A DNA stretch of 64,000 bases from E44-bin88 sp034419075 (lineage in GTDB: Bacteria > Chloroflexota > Dehalococcoidia > Dehalococcoidales > BS750m-G39), in contig DAOULR010000018.1 of assembly GCA_034419075.1 (NCBI GenBank), positions 102,217-166,216 on the forward strand. The letters run 5' to 3'. Positions 24,646 to 34,217 of this stretch are shown here, piece after piece. Position 1 is the stretch's first letter, and each line of letters opens with the position of its first letter. A program made the translations under genes and the position numbers. The notes under the pieces are model-generated. The model did no database searches, was not told the DNA's origin, and saw only the letters and a list, made by a program, of their open reading frames with translations.

Positions 24646-25514
24646 TACTCGCTGGACACGAAGTTCTTTATCTGCTCGTAGCTAAAGACAGGCCCGTCGC
24701 GGCAGACATAGACATCCCCGATATTGCACCGCCCGCACTTACCGATGCCGCATTTCATCCGCTTCTCTAGTGTCGTAATCATCTGCGACGGCGCAAATCC
24801 CAGCTTTTCGAGCACGGGGAAGGTGAAGCGTATCATAATCGGCGGCCCGCAGACGATAGCCACCGTATCCTTGGCTTTAGGCGCTACTTCCCCCAGCACA
24901 TTGGGTACCATCCCCACCTTGCCCGTCCAGCCCTCGGCTTCGCGGTCAATAGTAGTCACCATGTTTATCGTCCTGTCCTTTTCCCATGCCTCTAAATCGT
25001 ATCTAAAGCAGAGGTCGGTGGGAGTGCGGGCTCCGTAGACAATATCTATCTTCTTGTATTTATCGCGGTTGTCGATGACGTTCCAGATTAGAGAGCGCAG
25101 CGGCGCTAAACCAATGCCGCCCCCGACGAATACCAGGTTCTTGCCCTTTAGCTCATCTAGGGGGAAGCTGTTGCCGTAGGGCCCGCGAAAGCCAATCTCG
25201 GCACCGACGCCCAGACGGTGCAGAGCGTTGGTCACCCGGCCCACACGCTGGACGGCGAATTCCAGGTGGTCGGGGCGGGTGGGGCTGGAAGAGATGCAGA
25301 AGGTGGCTTCGCCGAGGCCGAAGACGGAGTACTGTCCAAACTGCCCCGACTCGAAGTGAAACTCCTTGGCCAGCTTCTTGTCCTTGAAGTTGAAGTGAAA
25401 GGTCCTCACGCCCGGCGTTTCCTCGATTATTTTTTCAATAACTACTATATGAGGTAGGTAAACGTTATCCTGGGCAAAGAACTGAGGGCGCTTCTCTATA
25501 TCGCTGACCGTCAT
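24642..25514 (-). CDS. FAD/NAD-binding [2Fe-2S] oxidoreductase (FlxA/HydG/AsrB-like)
   Basis: A ferredoxin-NAD(P) reductase-like electron-transfer subunit, as in sulfhydrogenase gamma, anaerobic sulfite reductase B and FlxA. It has a flavin-binding barrel (ESGQFGQYSVFGLGEATFCI), the NAD-binding GGGIGLAPLRSLIW and VYGARTPTDL, and a C-terminal [2Fe-2S] motif RMKCGIGKCGRCNIGDVYVC. The ATG overlaps the upstream gene's stop and has AAAGGAG before it. The stop overlaps the convergent hdrA stop region by four bases. It probably takes electrons from NADH and passes them to the neighbouring Fe-S proteins and HdrA. Confidence 0.9.
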   Translation of the reverse strand: MTVSDIEKRPQFFAQDNVYLPHIVVIEKIIEETPGVRTFHFNFKDKKLAKEFHFESGQFGQYSVFGLGEATFCISSSPTRPDHLEFAVQRVGRVTNALHRLGVGAEIGFRGPYGNSFPLDELKGKNLVFVGGGIGLAPLRSLIWNVIDNRDKYKKIDIVYGARTPTDLCFRYDLEAWEKDRTINMVTTIDREAEGWTGKVGMVPNVLGEVAPKAKDTVAIVCGPPIMIRFTFPVLEKLGFAPSQMITTLEKRMKCGIGKCGRCNIGDVYVCRDGPVFSYEQIKNFVSSEY

Positions 25515-26536
25515 TTGGCTCCTTTAACCCCTTCGGGCACACTCGCAATAACCTGGGTGATGTCCCAGTTCACCGGGCAGAGGCGGATGCAGCGCCCACA
25601 GCCAGTGCAGGCGATGACATCGAAGGCCATAGGGTAGAATTCGTATTTGTGGCACACCTTCTGCCTGACCCGCCGCCACTTCTCGCTCCTGGGGTTTTCC
25701 ATGGGCATCTTGGTGTAGAGGGAAAAGCCGCAGCTGTCCCAGCTGCGGAACCTGGTACCTTCGCCCTTAACCATCTCATCATTGATGTCAAAACAAAAGC
25801 AAGTGGGGCAGAGCAGGGTGCAGATGCCGCAGCTTATGCATTTAGCCGCGGTCTGGCTCCAGAATTCCTCGTCATCAAAGCTGCCGAGCAGCTTACCCTT
25901 GATACCCTCGGTATTCAACTTGCGGGTTACCTTATCGTAGGCTGTTTTCTTTGACTTCTCAGCTTCGGTCTCGTCCGCTTTCGTGGCTTCCTTCAAACCT
26001 TTGGTGAGTTCCTTGCCCTTGTCAGTGACCTCTTCAATCAAGAAGTGGTCGCCGATATCAATTAGCATCAGGTCAATGTTGGTAGAATCCGTAGGGGTGG
26101 CGCCCATTGAGGTGCAAAAACAGCTCTCGCAGGGGTTGGTGCAGCCTAAACCCACCAGCACGGCGTTTTTTCTCTTTTCCAGATAGTATGGGTCTTTATA
26201 GGTGTCCTCGAAGGTCAAATCCAGTATGGCCATAGCCCTGGCGTCACAGGGGCGGACACCAAAGAGTAACTGCTTTCGTCCATTCTGGGACGGTGGTTCT
26301 ATCTGGTAGCCTTCTTCGCCTTTGTGGAAGAGAAACATCGCCTCCATCGGGGGTAGAAAGCTGGCCTTGGGCGGCACCACCGTGTTGCGGTACCAGTCAA
26401 GGAAAGAAGTATCTTTGCCGTCCCACTCGGCCATAGCCGCCACGCCGCTGGCTTTAGACGGGGCCATCACGGTGAAATGCTGGCTCCATTTCTGTAGCAG
26501 CGAGGCAACTTCTTTCTTGCTTATCTTCTTGCTCAT
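25511..26536 (-). CDS. 4Fe-4S protein (HydB/AsrA/FlxC-like electron-transfer subunit)
   Basis: The 341-residue protein resembles sulfhydrogenase beta and anaerobic sulfite reductase subunit A. It contains GVRPCDARAMAILD, a Cys-rich loop (CTNPCESCFC) and two ferredoxin-type motifs (CISCGICTLLCPTCFC; CTGCGRCIRLCPVNWD). The Lys/Glu-rich stretch around residues 180-215 is a flexible linker. It starts one base after the stop of the upstream 4Fe-4S gene and overlaps the downstream reductase by four bases. Its job is to hand electrons between the FAD/NAD subunit and HdrA-type acceptors (inferred from context). Confidence 0.87.
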   Translation of the reverse strand: MSKKISKKEVASLLQKWSQHFTVMAPSKASGVAAMAEWDGKDTSFLDWYRNTVVPPKASFLPPMEAMFLFHKGEEGYQIEPPSQNGRKQLLFGVRPCDARAMAILDLTFEDTYKDPYYLEKRKNAVLVGLGCTNPCESCFCTSMGATPTDSTNIDLMLIDIGDHFLIEEVTDKGKELTKGLKEATKADETEAEKSKKTAYDKVTRKLNTEGIKGKLLGSFDDEEFWSQTAAKCISCGICTLLCPTCFCFDINDEMVKGEGTRFRSWDSCGFSLYTKMPMENPRSEKWRRVRQKVCHKYEFYPMAFDVIACTGCGRCIRLCPVNWDITQVIASVPEGVKGAK

Positions 26537-26537
26537 T

Positions 26538-27912
<1,375 letters not shown>

Positions 27913-27989
27913 CTGGCTCCTAAAGAATTCAAGCCGATAGCAATTGTATCACAGGCGTAGGAATGGCTTCAAGCGTATTTTCACCTGAA

Positions 27990-28019
27990 TTGCCTTCTTA
28001 GCCACGGCACTGATATACT
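27990..28019 (+). promoter_or_regulatory. Promoter of queA
   Basis: TTGCCT (27990-27995) and TATACT (28014-28019) with an 18-base spacer. The -10 box ends ten bases before the queA ATG and there is no SD, so the leader would be only a few bases long. Confidence 0.5.
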
Positions 28020-28029
28020 TTTTGAGAAT

Positions 28030-29055
28030 ATGAAGACCAGCGATTTTGATTATCACCTGCCCCAAGAGCTTATTGCCCAGGTTCCACTGGAGCCCAGGGA
28101 TAAGTCACGGCTTATGGTCTTAGAGCGTGCCTCTGGCTCGATAGAGCACCGCCGCTTTGCCGAGCTGCTCGACTATCTTAAACCCGGTGACGTCCTGGTC
28201 TTTAACGACAGCCGCGTTATTCCTGCCCGTCTCAAGGGAAAGAAGGCCGCTAGCGGCGGCAAGATCGAGTTGCTGCTGCTGCGCCGACAGGAGAACGCTG
28301 TCTGGGAGGTACTGCTCAAGCCGGCCAAGCGGGTAGCTGTCGGTGCCCGGCTCGAAATCGGTGACGCTGATGATAATATTACGGCGGAGGTAATCGGGGA
28401 AGGGGAGGGGGGGATAAAGGTGATACGCTTTCCCGGTGAGGTGCCGCTGTCCAAGCTGGGTAAAATCCCGCTGCCGCCCTACATTCACACTCCCCTGGCC
28501 GATGCCGAGCGCTACCAGACGGTCTACGCTCGTGTCCCAGGCAGCGTGGCCGCACCCACGGCGGGATTGCACTTTACCCCCCGCCTGCTTGAGCAGTTGG
28601 AACAAAATGGCATCGAGCTGCTGTTCGTTACTCTCCACGTAGGCCTGGATACCTTCCGCCCCGTCCGTGAGGAAGACCCCCTAAAGCACCTCATACATGA
28701 GGAATACGGTATTGTCAGCGAGGAAGTAGCCGCCCGTTTGTCCCGGGCCAGGGGGGAGGGGAGGAGGATTATCTGCGTCGGCACGACCACGGTTAGGATC
28801 ATCGAGGGGGCGGCTCAGGCCAGCCGGAAGTCTGTTATAGAGCCGTTCGAGGGTGGGGTGGGCCTTTTTATCCTACCCGGATATCAGTTTTGCCTGACTG
28901 ATGCTCTGATTACCAACTTCCACCTGCCCCGCTCCACACTGCTAATGCTGGTGGCAGCTTTTGCCGGCAGAGATTTTATTATTGACGCCTATGGGGAGGC
29001 TATAGGCCAAAAATACCGTTTCTATAGCTTCGGCGACGCCATGCTGATTCTATAA
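28030..29055 (+). CDS. queA: S-adenosylmethionine:tRNA ribosyltransferase-isomerase
   Basis: Transfers the ribosyl part of SAM to preQ1 in tRNA, making epoxyqueuosine. The 341-residue protein starts MKTSDFDYHLPQELIAQVPL and has the QueA segments VFNDSRVIPARLKG, GSVAAPTAGLHFTP, HVGLDTFRPV and TNFHLPRSTLLMLVAAFAG. The length is normal. It lies just upstream of a tRNA gene but is probably on a separate transcript, since that tRNA has its own promoter. Confidence 0.95.
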   Translation: MKTSDFDYHLPQELIAQVPLEPRDKSRLMVLERASGSIEHRRFAELLDYLKPGDVLVFNDSRVIPARLKGKKAASGGKIELLLLRRQENAVWEVLLKPAKRVAVGARLEIGDADDNITAEVIGEGEGGIKVIRFPGEVPLSKLGKIPLPPYIHTPLADAERYQTVYARVPGSVAAPTAGLHFTPRLLEQLEQNGIELLFVTLHVGLDTFRPVREEDPLKHLIHEEYGIVSEEVAARLSRARGEGRRIICVGTTTVRIIEGAAQASRKSVIEPFEGGVGLFILPGYQFCLTDALITNFHLPRSTLLMLVAAFAGRDFIIDAYGEAIGQKYRFYSFGDAMLIL

Positions 29056-29064
29056 AATACGTTC

Positions 29065-29093
29065 TTTACAAGCCTGATTTTTCGGGATAGAAT
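29065..29093 (+). promoter_or_regulatory. Promoter of tRNA-Gly
   Basis: TTTACA (29065-29070) and TAGAAT (29088-29093) with a 17-base spacer place the transcript start about one to two bases before the mature tRNA 5' end at 29102. Confidence 0.55.
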
Positions 29094-29101
29094 ATATCTG
29101 C

Positions 29102-29177
29102 GCGGGAGTAACTCAGTTGGTAGAGTCCCTGCCTTCCAAGCAGGTTGTCGCGAGTTCGAGTCTCGTCTCCCGCTCCA
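29102..29177 (+). tRNA. tRNA-Gly (anticodon TCC)
   Basis: A full cloverleaf is present. The acceptor stem is GCGGGAG/CTCCCGC, the D arm ACTC-AGTTGGTA-GAGT, the anticodon arm CCTGC-CTTCCAA-GCAGG with anticodon TCC, and the T arm GCGAG-TTCGAGT-CTCGT. The discriminator is T (U in RNA), as usual for bacterial glycine tRNAs, and CCA is encoded at 29175-29177. There is no variable-arm extension. Confidence 0.95.
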
Positions 29178-29217
29178 CAACCACACAAACATCCATCCAA
29201 TCTGGAGGTAACATACT

Positions 29218-29676
29218 ACGGAGAAGATTATCGGTTCCCTTGTCGGCGTCAGTGGTCATACCTTCGATATAGTCTACGACCTTTTTTTCACTACAGAGAG
29301 AGTAATAGCGGCTATTATCCAGCACCCGGCAGAGGCCCAACAGTCCGCGTCCCTGTGGAAGACTATGTTACTGGGTGACCTGTTGAGCGGGCAAAGGGGA
29401 AAAATTGAGCAGAGGAAAACTGGCCAGAGAAGACGCCGCAGTTTGCAGAGTATGGCTCCAGGCGAGTTGGTCAGCGCCAACCGCAGGAACTTCGCCATCC
29501 CTTATAGTGAAATCACCTCGGCTGAGATAAAACGCCGCTTCTTCCAGTGGCAGCTGAGATTCCATGTCTCTGGCCCATCGAAAAAGGGGGGAATAGTCCA
29601 CTTCAACCTGTCCAAGAAACAGATTCCTGAGGCTGAGCGCCTGCTGAAGCTGGCTTCTCTTGTCGAGACCGATTAG
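29218..29676 (+). CDS. Small protein of unknown function, start codon not ATG/GTG/TTG
   Basis: The frame is open from 29212 to the TAG at 29674. Its first ATG (29365) lies inside a well-formed protein sequence: upstream residues read KIIGSLVGVSGHTFDIVYDL and then FFTTERVIAAIIQH, which looks like the N-terminus of small PH-like bacterial proteins. GGAGG at 29204-29208 is spaced nine bases from an in-frame ACG at 29218; no ATG, GTG or TTG exists before 29365. From ACG the product is 152 residues, Arg-rich in the middle (QRKTGQRRRRS). It overlaps the convergent small gene by four bases. It may use ACG, may be truncated to the ATG form, or may have lost its start. Confidence 0.55.
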   Translation, partial: TEKIIGSLVGVSGHTFDIVYDLFFTTERVIAAIIQHPAEAQQSASLWKTMLLGDLLSGQRGKIEQRKTGQRRRRSLQSMAPGELVSANRRNFAIPYSEITSAEIKRRFFQWQLRFHVSGPSKKGGIVHFNLSKKQIPEAERLLKLASLVETD

Positions 29677-29849
29677 ACAATGCCCCTCAGGTCGCTGATG
29701 TTTATTTCCAGCATCTTGATGCTGGCCAGGATACGGTCTACATTGCGGTCTACCGTCGGAATTCCACCCGAAATGCGCTTCAGTTCGGTAGCGGTCTGCT
29801 TTAGTAACTCTATCTTTTTGGCTATGTCTTCTATGTTATATTCAGCCAT
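29673..29849 (-). CDS. Small predicted coiled-coil protein
   Basis: A 58-residue ORF starting MAEYNIEDIAKKIELLKQTA and ending ISDLRGIV. The heptad-like spacing of Ile/Leu suggests a helical or coiled-coil protein. The ATG follows the stop of the phenylacetate-CoA-ligase-like gene by one base, with AAGGAG in that gene's last codons, so translation is coupled. I do not recognise the family; it may be an accessory subunit of the ligase. Confidence 0.7.
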   Translation of the reverse strand: MAEYNIEDIAKKIELLKQTATELKRISGGIPTVDRNVDRILASIKMLEINISDLRGIV

Positions 29850-29850
29850 T

Positions 29851-31185
29851 TTAACGCTCCTTGTGCCTCAGGTCTTTGAACCGTTTGGCCTTGGTAGCAT
29901 AGCGGGGCAGGGTGCCATAGTCGTGAAACTCCAGATTGTACCTGAGACCGGTCTTCAGTCTCAGTTGCTGAACCAGCTTCTGCTCAACAGCCTGAACATT
30001 ACGTTTAGAATCGGGGGCTATTTCCACCTTTAGGGTTATATCGTCAATATCGCCCTTCTTGATGACAACCACCTCATACTCGTCACCCAGCTCGGGGATA
30101 CGCCTCACTACCTCCTCAATAGCCGTTGGTGCCAGCAATACTCCCTTCACCTTGGTGATGTCATCAGCACGGCCGACAACGCCGCCCTTTAGCAGTCTGA
30201 AGGTTCGCCCGCACTCACATTTCTCGACGGGATTCCATTCAATAATGTCTTTGGAGTCAAAGCGGATGCAGGGGTGGGCATAACGGTCGAAGGTGGTAAC
30301 CACCATGCTGCCCTTCTTGCTTGGTTCGGTAATAGTGGCGCCGGTCTCGATATCCTCTATCTCAACCAGGTGGAAGGCTTCGAGAACGTGCAGCCCGGCT
30401 TGGGCCTGGCACTCAAAGCCCCAGTGCCCTATCTCAGTGGCGCCAACCTGGTCATAAACCTTAGCCCCCCAAAGCTCCTCCATACGCTTTTTGGTGGCTG
30501 GGATACAGGCTCCTGGTTCGCCAGCCGCCGTTATTTTCTTAATATATAAATCCTTGGCTGGGTCTATCCCCATTTTTCTAGCTGTGTCAGCCATGCCTAA
30601 GATATAGGTTGGCGTGGCCATAAAGGCGGTGGCTCTTATCTCCTGCATCTTTAGTATCCTGGCTTCGGTATCAAGCACGCCGCCGGGAACAACCTCGCAG
30701 CCTATTTTCTCAGCGGCGTAGTGACCTGCCCAGAAGGCGATGTTGACGCTGTAGCCAAAGGGTAAAAACACCCTGTCGTAGTCACGATAGCCGTAAGCGT
30801 AGAGGGCATAAGCCCATGACTCGGCCGACCACTCCCAGTCCTGCCAGGTCTCGGGGTGATAGACAGGCTGCCCGGTGGTGCCACTGGTCTGGCGATATTC
30901 GGTTACCTGCTCTAAGGGTACCGAAAGGATGGTGCCGTAGGGATAAGGCTCTCTACTCTGCGCCTCCCGCAACATTGCCTTTTCCGTCTTGGGGACTTTA
31001 CGTATGTCATCGATTGTTTTAATATCCCCGGGCTCAAGGCCAGCTTTCTTATAAAGGCTACGATAGAACGGCGAATTCGCATAAGCCCACTCTAGGATGC
31101 CCTTAAATTTCTTTAACTGAAACTGCCGCAGTTTTTCGCGCGGTAATGTCTCCAGGACTGGATTCCAGTACTCTCCTGAATTCAT
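29851..31185 (-). CDS. Phenylacetate-CoA ligase-like AMP-forming ligase
   Basis: A 444-residue ANL-superfamily enzyme of the PaaK type. It shows the N-terminal YANSPFYRSLYKKAGLEPGDI, the AMP-binding P-loop RQTSGTTGQPVYH, the YDQVGATEIGHWGFEC adenine-binding region and the C-terminal VVGRADDITKVKGVLLAPTAIE hinge. It probably activates an aryl or acyl acid with ATP and CoA. The metal-binding Cys pair CECGRTF seen in some PaaK members is present. The substrate is unknown; neighbours (DUF169, corrinoid protein, CoA-transferase elsewhere in the window) fit aromatic-acid metabolism only loosely. Confidence 0.87.
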   Translation of the reverse strand: MNSGEYWNPVLETLPREKLRQFQLKKFKGILEWAYANSPFYRSLYKKAGLEPGDIKTIDDIRKVPKTEKAMLREAQSREPYPYGTILSVPLEQVTEYRQTSGTTGQPVYHPETWQDWEWSAESWAYALYAYGYRDYDRVFLPFGYSVNIAFWAGHYAAEKIGCEVVPGGVLDTEARILKMQEIRATAFMATPTYILGMADTARKMGIDPAKDLYIKKITAAGEPGACIPATKKRMEELWGAKVYDQVGATEIGHWGFECQAQAGLHVLEAFHLVEIEDIETGATITEPSKKGSMVVTTFDRYAHPCIRFDSKDIIEWNPVEKCECGRTFRLLKGGVVGRADDITKVKGVLLAPTAIEEVVRRIPELGDEYEVVVIKKGDIDDITLKVEIAPDSKRNVQAVEQKLVQQLRLKTGLRYNLEFHDYGTLPRYATKAKRFKDLRHKER

Positions 31186-31247
31186 AACTACCTCCGTGGG
31201 TTAATGGATGTCTTAGCTGTTATCATATCATAGTTTGCCCAGAAATT

Positions 31248-31276
31248 TTGCAAAACAGCGCTTTCTTATTCATAAT
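31248..31276 (+). promoter_or_regulatory. Promoter of the DUF169 gene
   Basis: TTGCAA (31248-31253), 17-base spacer, CATAAT (31271-31276), followed by AGGAGGT before the ATG at 31303. Confidence 0.55.
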
Positions 31277-31302
31277 AACCTCAGAATAACCAGGAGGTAG
31301 AC

Positions 31303-32094
31303 ATGACGACAATAGCCGAGTCCAACAGCTATGGAGAAGAACTAGAAAAGACACTGCGGCTGAAGACATCGCCGATAGCGGTCAAGATGCTGGAAAAAGA
31401 GGCTGATATCCCCAAAGAAGCCATCAGGCCCAAGCGAGACCGTGGCCATCACCTGGCTCAGTGTCAGGTTTTTGCCCTCACCCGCCGCAAGGGGGAGACG
31501 ATAGCCATGCTCAAGGAAGATAACTGGTGCTGGGCGCCTCTCATCGGCTACGGTCTGGTGCCACCCTTCGATGAGAAGACCATTTCCCCGTTGATATATA
31601 TTGTGGAGAACATGGAGGCGGCCAAGAAGATGTTCAAGACTTTCCCTCGCTTCGAACAGGGGAAGTATATTGGCATTCTCACCGCCCCCCTGAAAACGGC
31701 CAGCTTTAAGCCGGATGTGATACTGGTCTATTCCAATACCGCCCAGCTGCGCAGTATGCTGATGGCGATTAAGTATAAAAAGGGCAACCTGGTGAAATCC
31801 GAGTTCGACCCTATTGATTCCTGCGTCTACTCTATCGTACCTGTGATACAGAGCGGAGAATACCGCATCACTCTACCCGACCCTGGTGAGTTCGAGCGGG
31901 CCATGGCGGAAGAAGGCGAGATTATCCTTTCCGTGCCCGCGGCTAAACTGGAAGAACTGGTGACTGGGCTCAGGTTCTTCGAGGAGATAAAACTGGGCTA
32001 CAGCCACCTTAACATGCAGATGATGCCCGATTTCCCACAGCCTCCCTTCTACAGGGACCTGTTTAAGATGTGGGGTCTGGATGTCCGGGAGTAA
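31303..32094 (+). CDS. DUF169 family protein
   Basis: The 263-residue protein has the DUF169 layout: an N-terminal LRLKTSPIAVKMLEKEADIP segment, a central Cys (LAQCQVFALTRRKGETIAM), a second conserved Cys stretch (KEDNWCWAPLIGYGL), a YIGILTAPLKTASFKPDVILVY strand-helix region and a C-terminal helix. Such proteins are often found beside UROD-family and corrinoid proteins in anaerobes; their biochemical role is not established. AGGAGGT lies upstream of the ATG. A separate promoter follows the gene, so the downstream corrinoid operon can be expressed independently. Confidence 0.82.
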   Translation: MTTIAESNSYGEELEKTLRLKTSPIAVKMLEKEADIPKEAIRPKRDRGHHLAQCQVFALTRRKGETIAMLKEDNWCWAPLIGYGLVPPFDEKTISPLIYIVENMEAAKKMFKTFPRFEQGKYIGILTAPLKTASFKPDVILVYSNTAQLRSMLMAIKYKKGNLVKSEFDPIDSCVYSIVPVIQSGEYRITLPDPGEFERAMAEEGEIILSVPAAKLEELVTGLRFFEEIKLGYSHLNMQMMPDFPQPPFYRDLFKMWGLDVRE

Positions 32095-32095
32095 G

Positions 32096-32125
32096 TTGAC
32101 TTTTTATTCGGGCATTTAGTATACT
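32096..32125 (+). promoter_or_regulatory. Promoter of the corrinoid-UROD operon
   Basis: TTGACT (32096-32101) and TATACT (32120-32125) separated by 18 bases, directly after the DUF169 stop and 63 bases before the corrinoid-protein ATG. Each box has one mismatch to the consensus. Confidence 0.65.
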
Positions 32126-32188
32126 CGCCTTGTTGCACCTTCCCATTCTGGTTCAAGTCTACTATTAATAAGCTAAGGGGATAAACGT

Positions 32189-32821
<633 letters not shown>

Positions 32822-32823
32822 GC

Positions 32824-34152
32824 TTGGAAAAGAAATGGGAAGAGCTGTCCTGGCAGGAAAAACGGGAGGAGCGGTTTAAACGGTGGCTTTCGCCAGGAGT
32901 GAAATTTAAAACCCCCCAGGCGGAAAAGCTGTACAAGGAACGGCTAACCCGCTTCATTGAAGCCATCAAGATGGAGATACCCGACCGCGTACCTGTCCAG
33001 ATACCCGGTGGCTCTTTTCCCGCGCACTACGCGGGGACGACGCTGCGGAAGCTCATGTATGATTACGATGCCCTAAAACAGGCGTGGCTGAAGTTCATCC
33101 ATGATTTTGATATGGATTTGTATGATAGCGCCGGTCTTATCTTTTCGGGCAGGGTATATGAGCTCCTTGACTACAAACTCTTCCAGTGGCCGGGGCACGG
33201 TCTGCCTTCAGATGTATCGATGCACCAGTTTGTCGAGGGTGAGTATATGAAGGCGGACGAATATGACGCTTTTATCAAAGACCCCTTCGATTTCTCTCTC
33301 AGGTACTTTCTCCCCCGCACCTGGGGAACCCTGGCACCTCTCAGCCGTCTGGCCCGTTTTGATTCCGCATTCGGGCTACCCTTCCAGCTTTTGTCAATTT
33401 GTTCTAGCCCGGACTTCCAGCCGGTTTTTAAAGCTATGAAAGAGGCCAGTCAGGAGTTAGAGAAGTGGCAGGCTGTTGTCGGTGAGTGTAGCCAGCTAGC
33501 TAAAGAAGCAGGTTGCCCATCCGCGGCGGGCGGCATGGCGCTGGCGCCCTTCGATACCTTTGCTGATATGTTCCGGGGAACCCGTGGCATAGCTATGGAC
33601 ATGTACCGACAGCCGGACAAGCTTCTAGAAGCGTTAGAGATAGTAACCCCCCGGTCTGTGGAGTCGGCGGTAACTGCGGCTGATTTTGCTGAATGCCCGA
33701 TGGTGTTCATCCCCTTGCATAAGGGTGCTGACAGTTTCATGTCCCGCCAGCAGTACGAGAAGTTCTATTGGCCCACTTTTCGGGAGCTCCTCATGGGTAT
33801 TATTAACGAGGGCTGTGTGCCGATAATGGTTGCTGACGGCAGTTACAATGAACGCTTGGAGATAATTAAGAACCTGCCTAGAACCTCGGTGGTGTGGATT
33901 TTTGAGCAGACGGATATGGCCAAAGCTAAAGAGGTTCTTGGGAATACGGCCTGTATCGGCGGCAATGTAACCGCGGCCCAGTTGTATACCCTCACCCCTC
34001 AGGATATTAAAGAATACTGCCGTTGGCTTATTGAGGTCTGCGGTAAAGGTGGTGGCTATATTTTGTCCCTTGGCTCGAGCGTTGACCGGTGTAATCCAGA
34101 AAGCCTGCAAGCGGTAATAGAGGCGGCCAAGGAATACGGTGTATATGAATAA
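32824..34152 (+). CDS. Uroporphyrinogen-decarboxylase-family protein, paralog 1
   Basis: About 442 residues with a C-terminal UROD/methyltransferase barrel (residues ~200-440). It is closely related to the next gene, which starts ATG with the same EKKWEELSWQEKREERFKRW sequence; by that homology I place the start at TTG 32824, though TTG 32818 (overlapping the upstream TGA) or ATG 32803 are possible. Corrinoid-dependent UROD relatives have a His-x-Cys zinc site; at the equivalent strand this protein reads PIMVADGSYNERLE, so the ligands seem absent. IGGNVTAAQLYTLTPQDIKE matches the family. It may be a corrinoid methyltransferase of unusual type. Confidence 0.85.
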   Translation: MEKKWEELSWQEKREERFKRWLSPGVKFKTPQAEKLYKERLTRFIEAIKMEIPDRVPVQIPGGSFPAHYAGTTLRKLMYDYDALKQAWLKFIHDFDMDLYDSAGLIFSGRVYELLDYKLFQWPGHGLPSDVSMHQFVEGEYMKADEYDAFIKDPFDFSLRYFLPRTWGTLAPLSRLARFDSAFGLPFQLLSICSSPDFQPVFKAMKEASQELEKWQAVVGECSQLAKEAGCPSAAGGMALAPFDTFADMFRGTRGIAMDMYRQPDKLLEALEIVTPRSVESAVTAADFAECPMVFIPLHKGADSFMSRQQYEKFYWPTFRELLMGIINEGCVPIMVADGSYNERLEIIKNLPRTSVVWIFEQTDMAKAKEVLGNTACIGGNVTAAQLYTLTPQDIKEYCRWLIEVCGKGGGYILSLGSSVDRCNPESLQAVIEAAKEYGVYE

Positions 34153-34217
34153 GCAAAATCATTGGATAACTAGCCAGGCTTATTGAAGAATGTAAAAACC
34201 CGGCGGAGGCTCTAAAG

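Noticed and set aside
29145..29378. Open frame overlapping the tRNA-Gly gene
   Set aside because: It begins inside the tRNA, and the overlapping frame from 29218 reads much more like protein.
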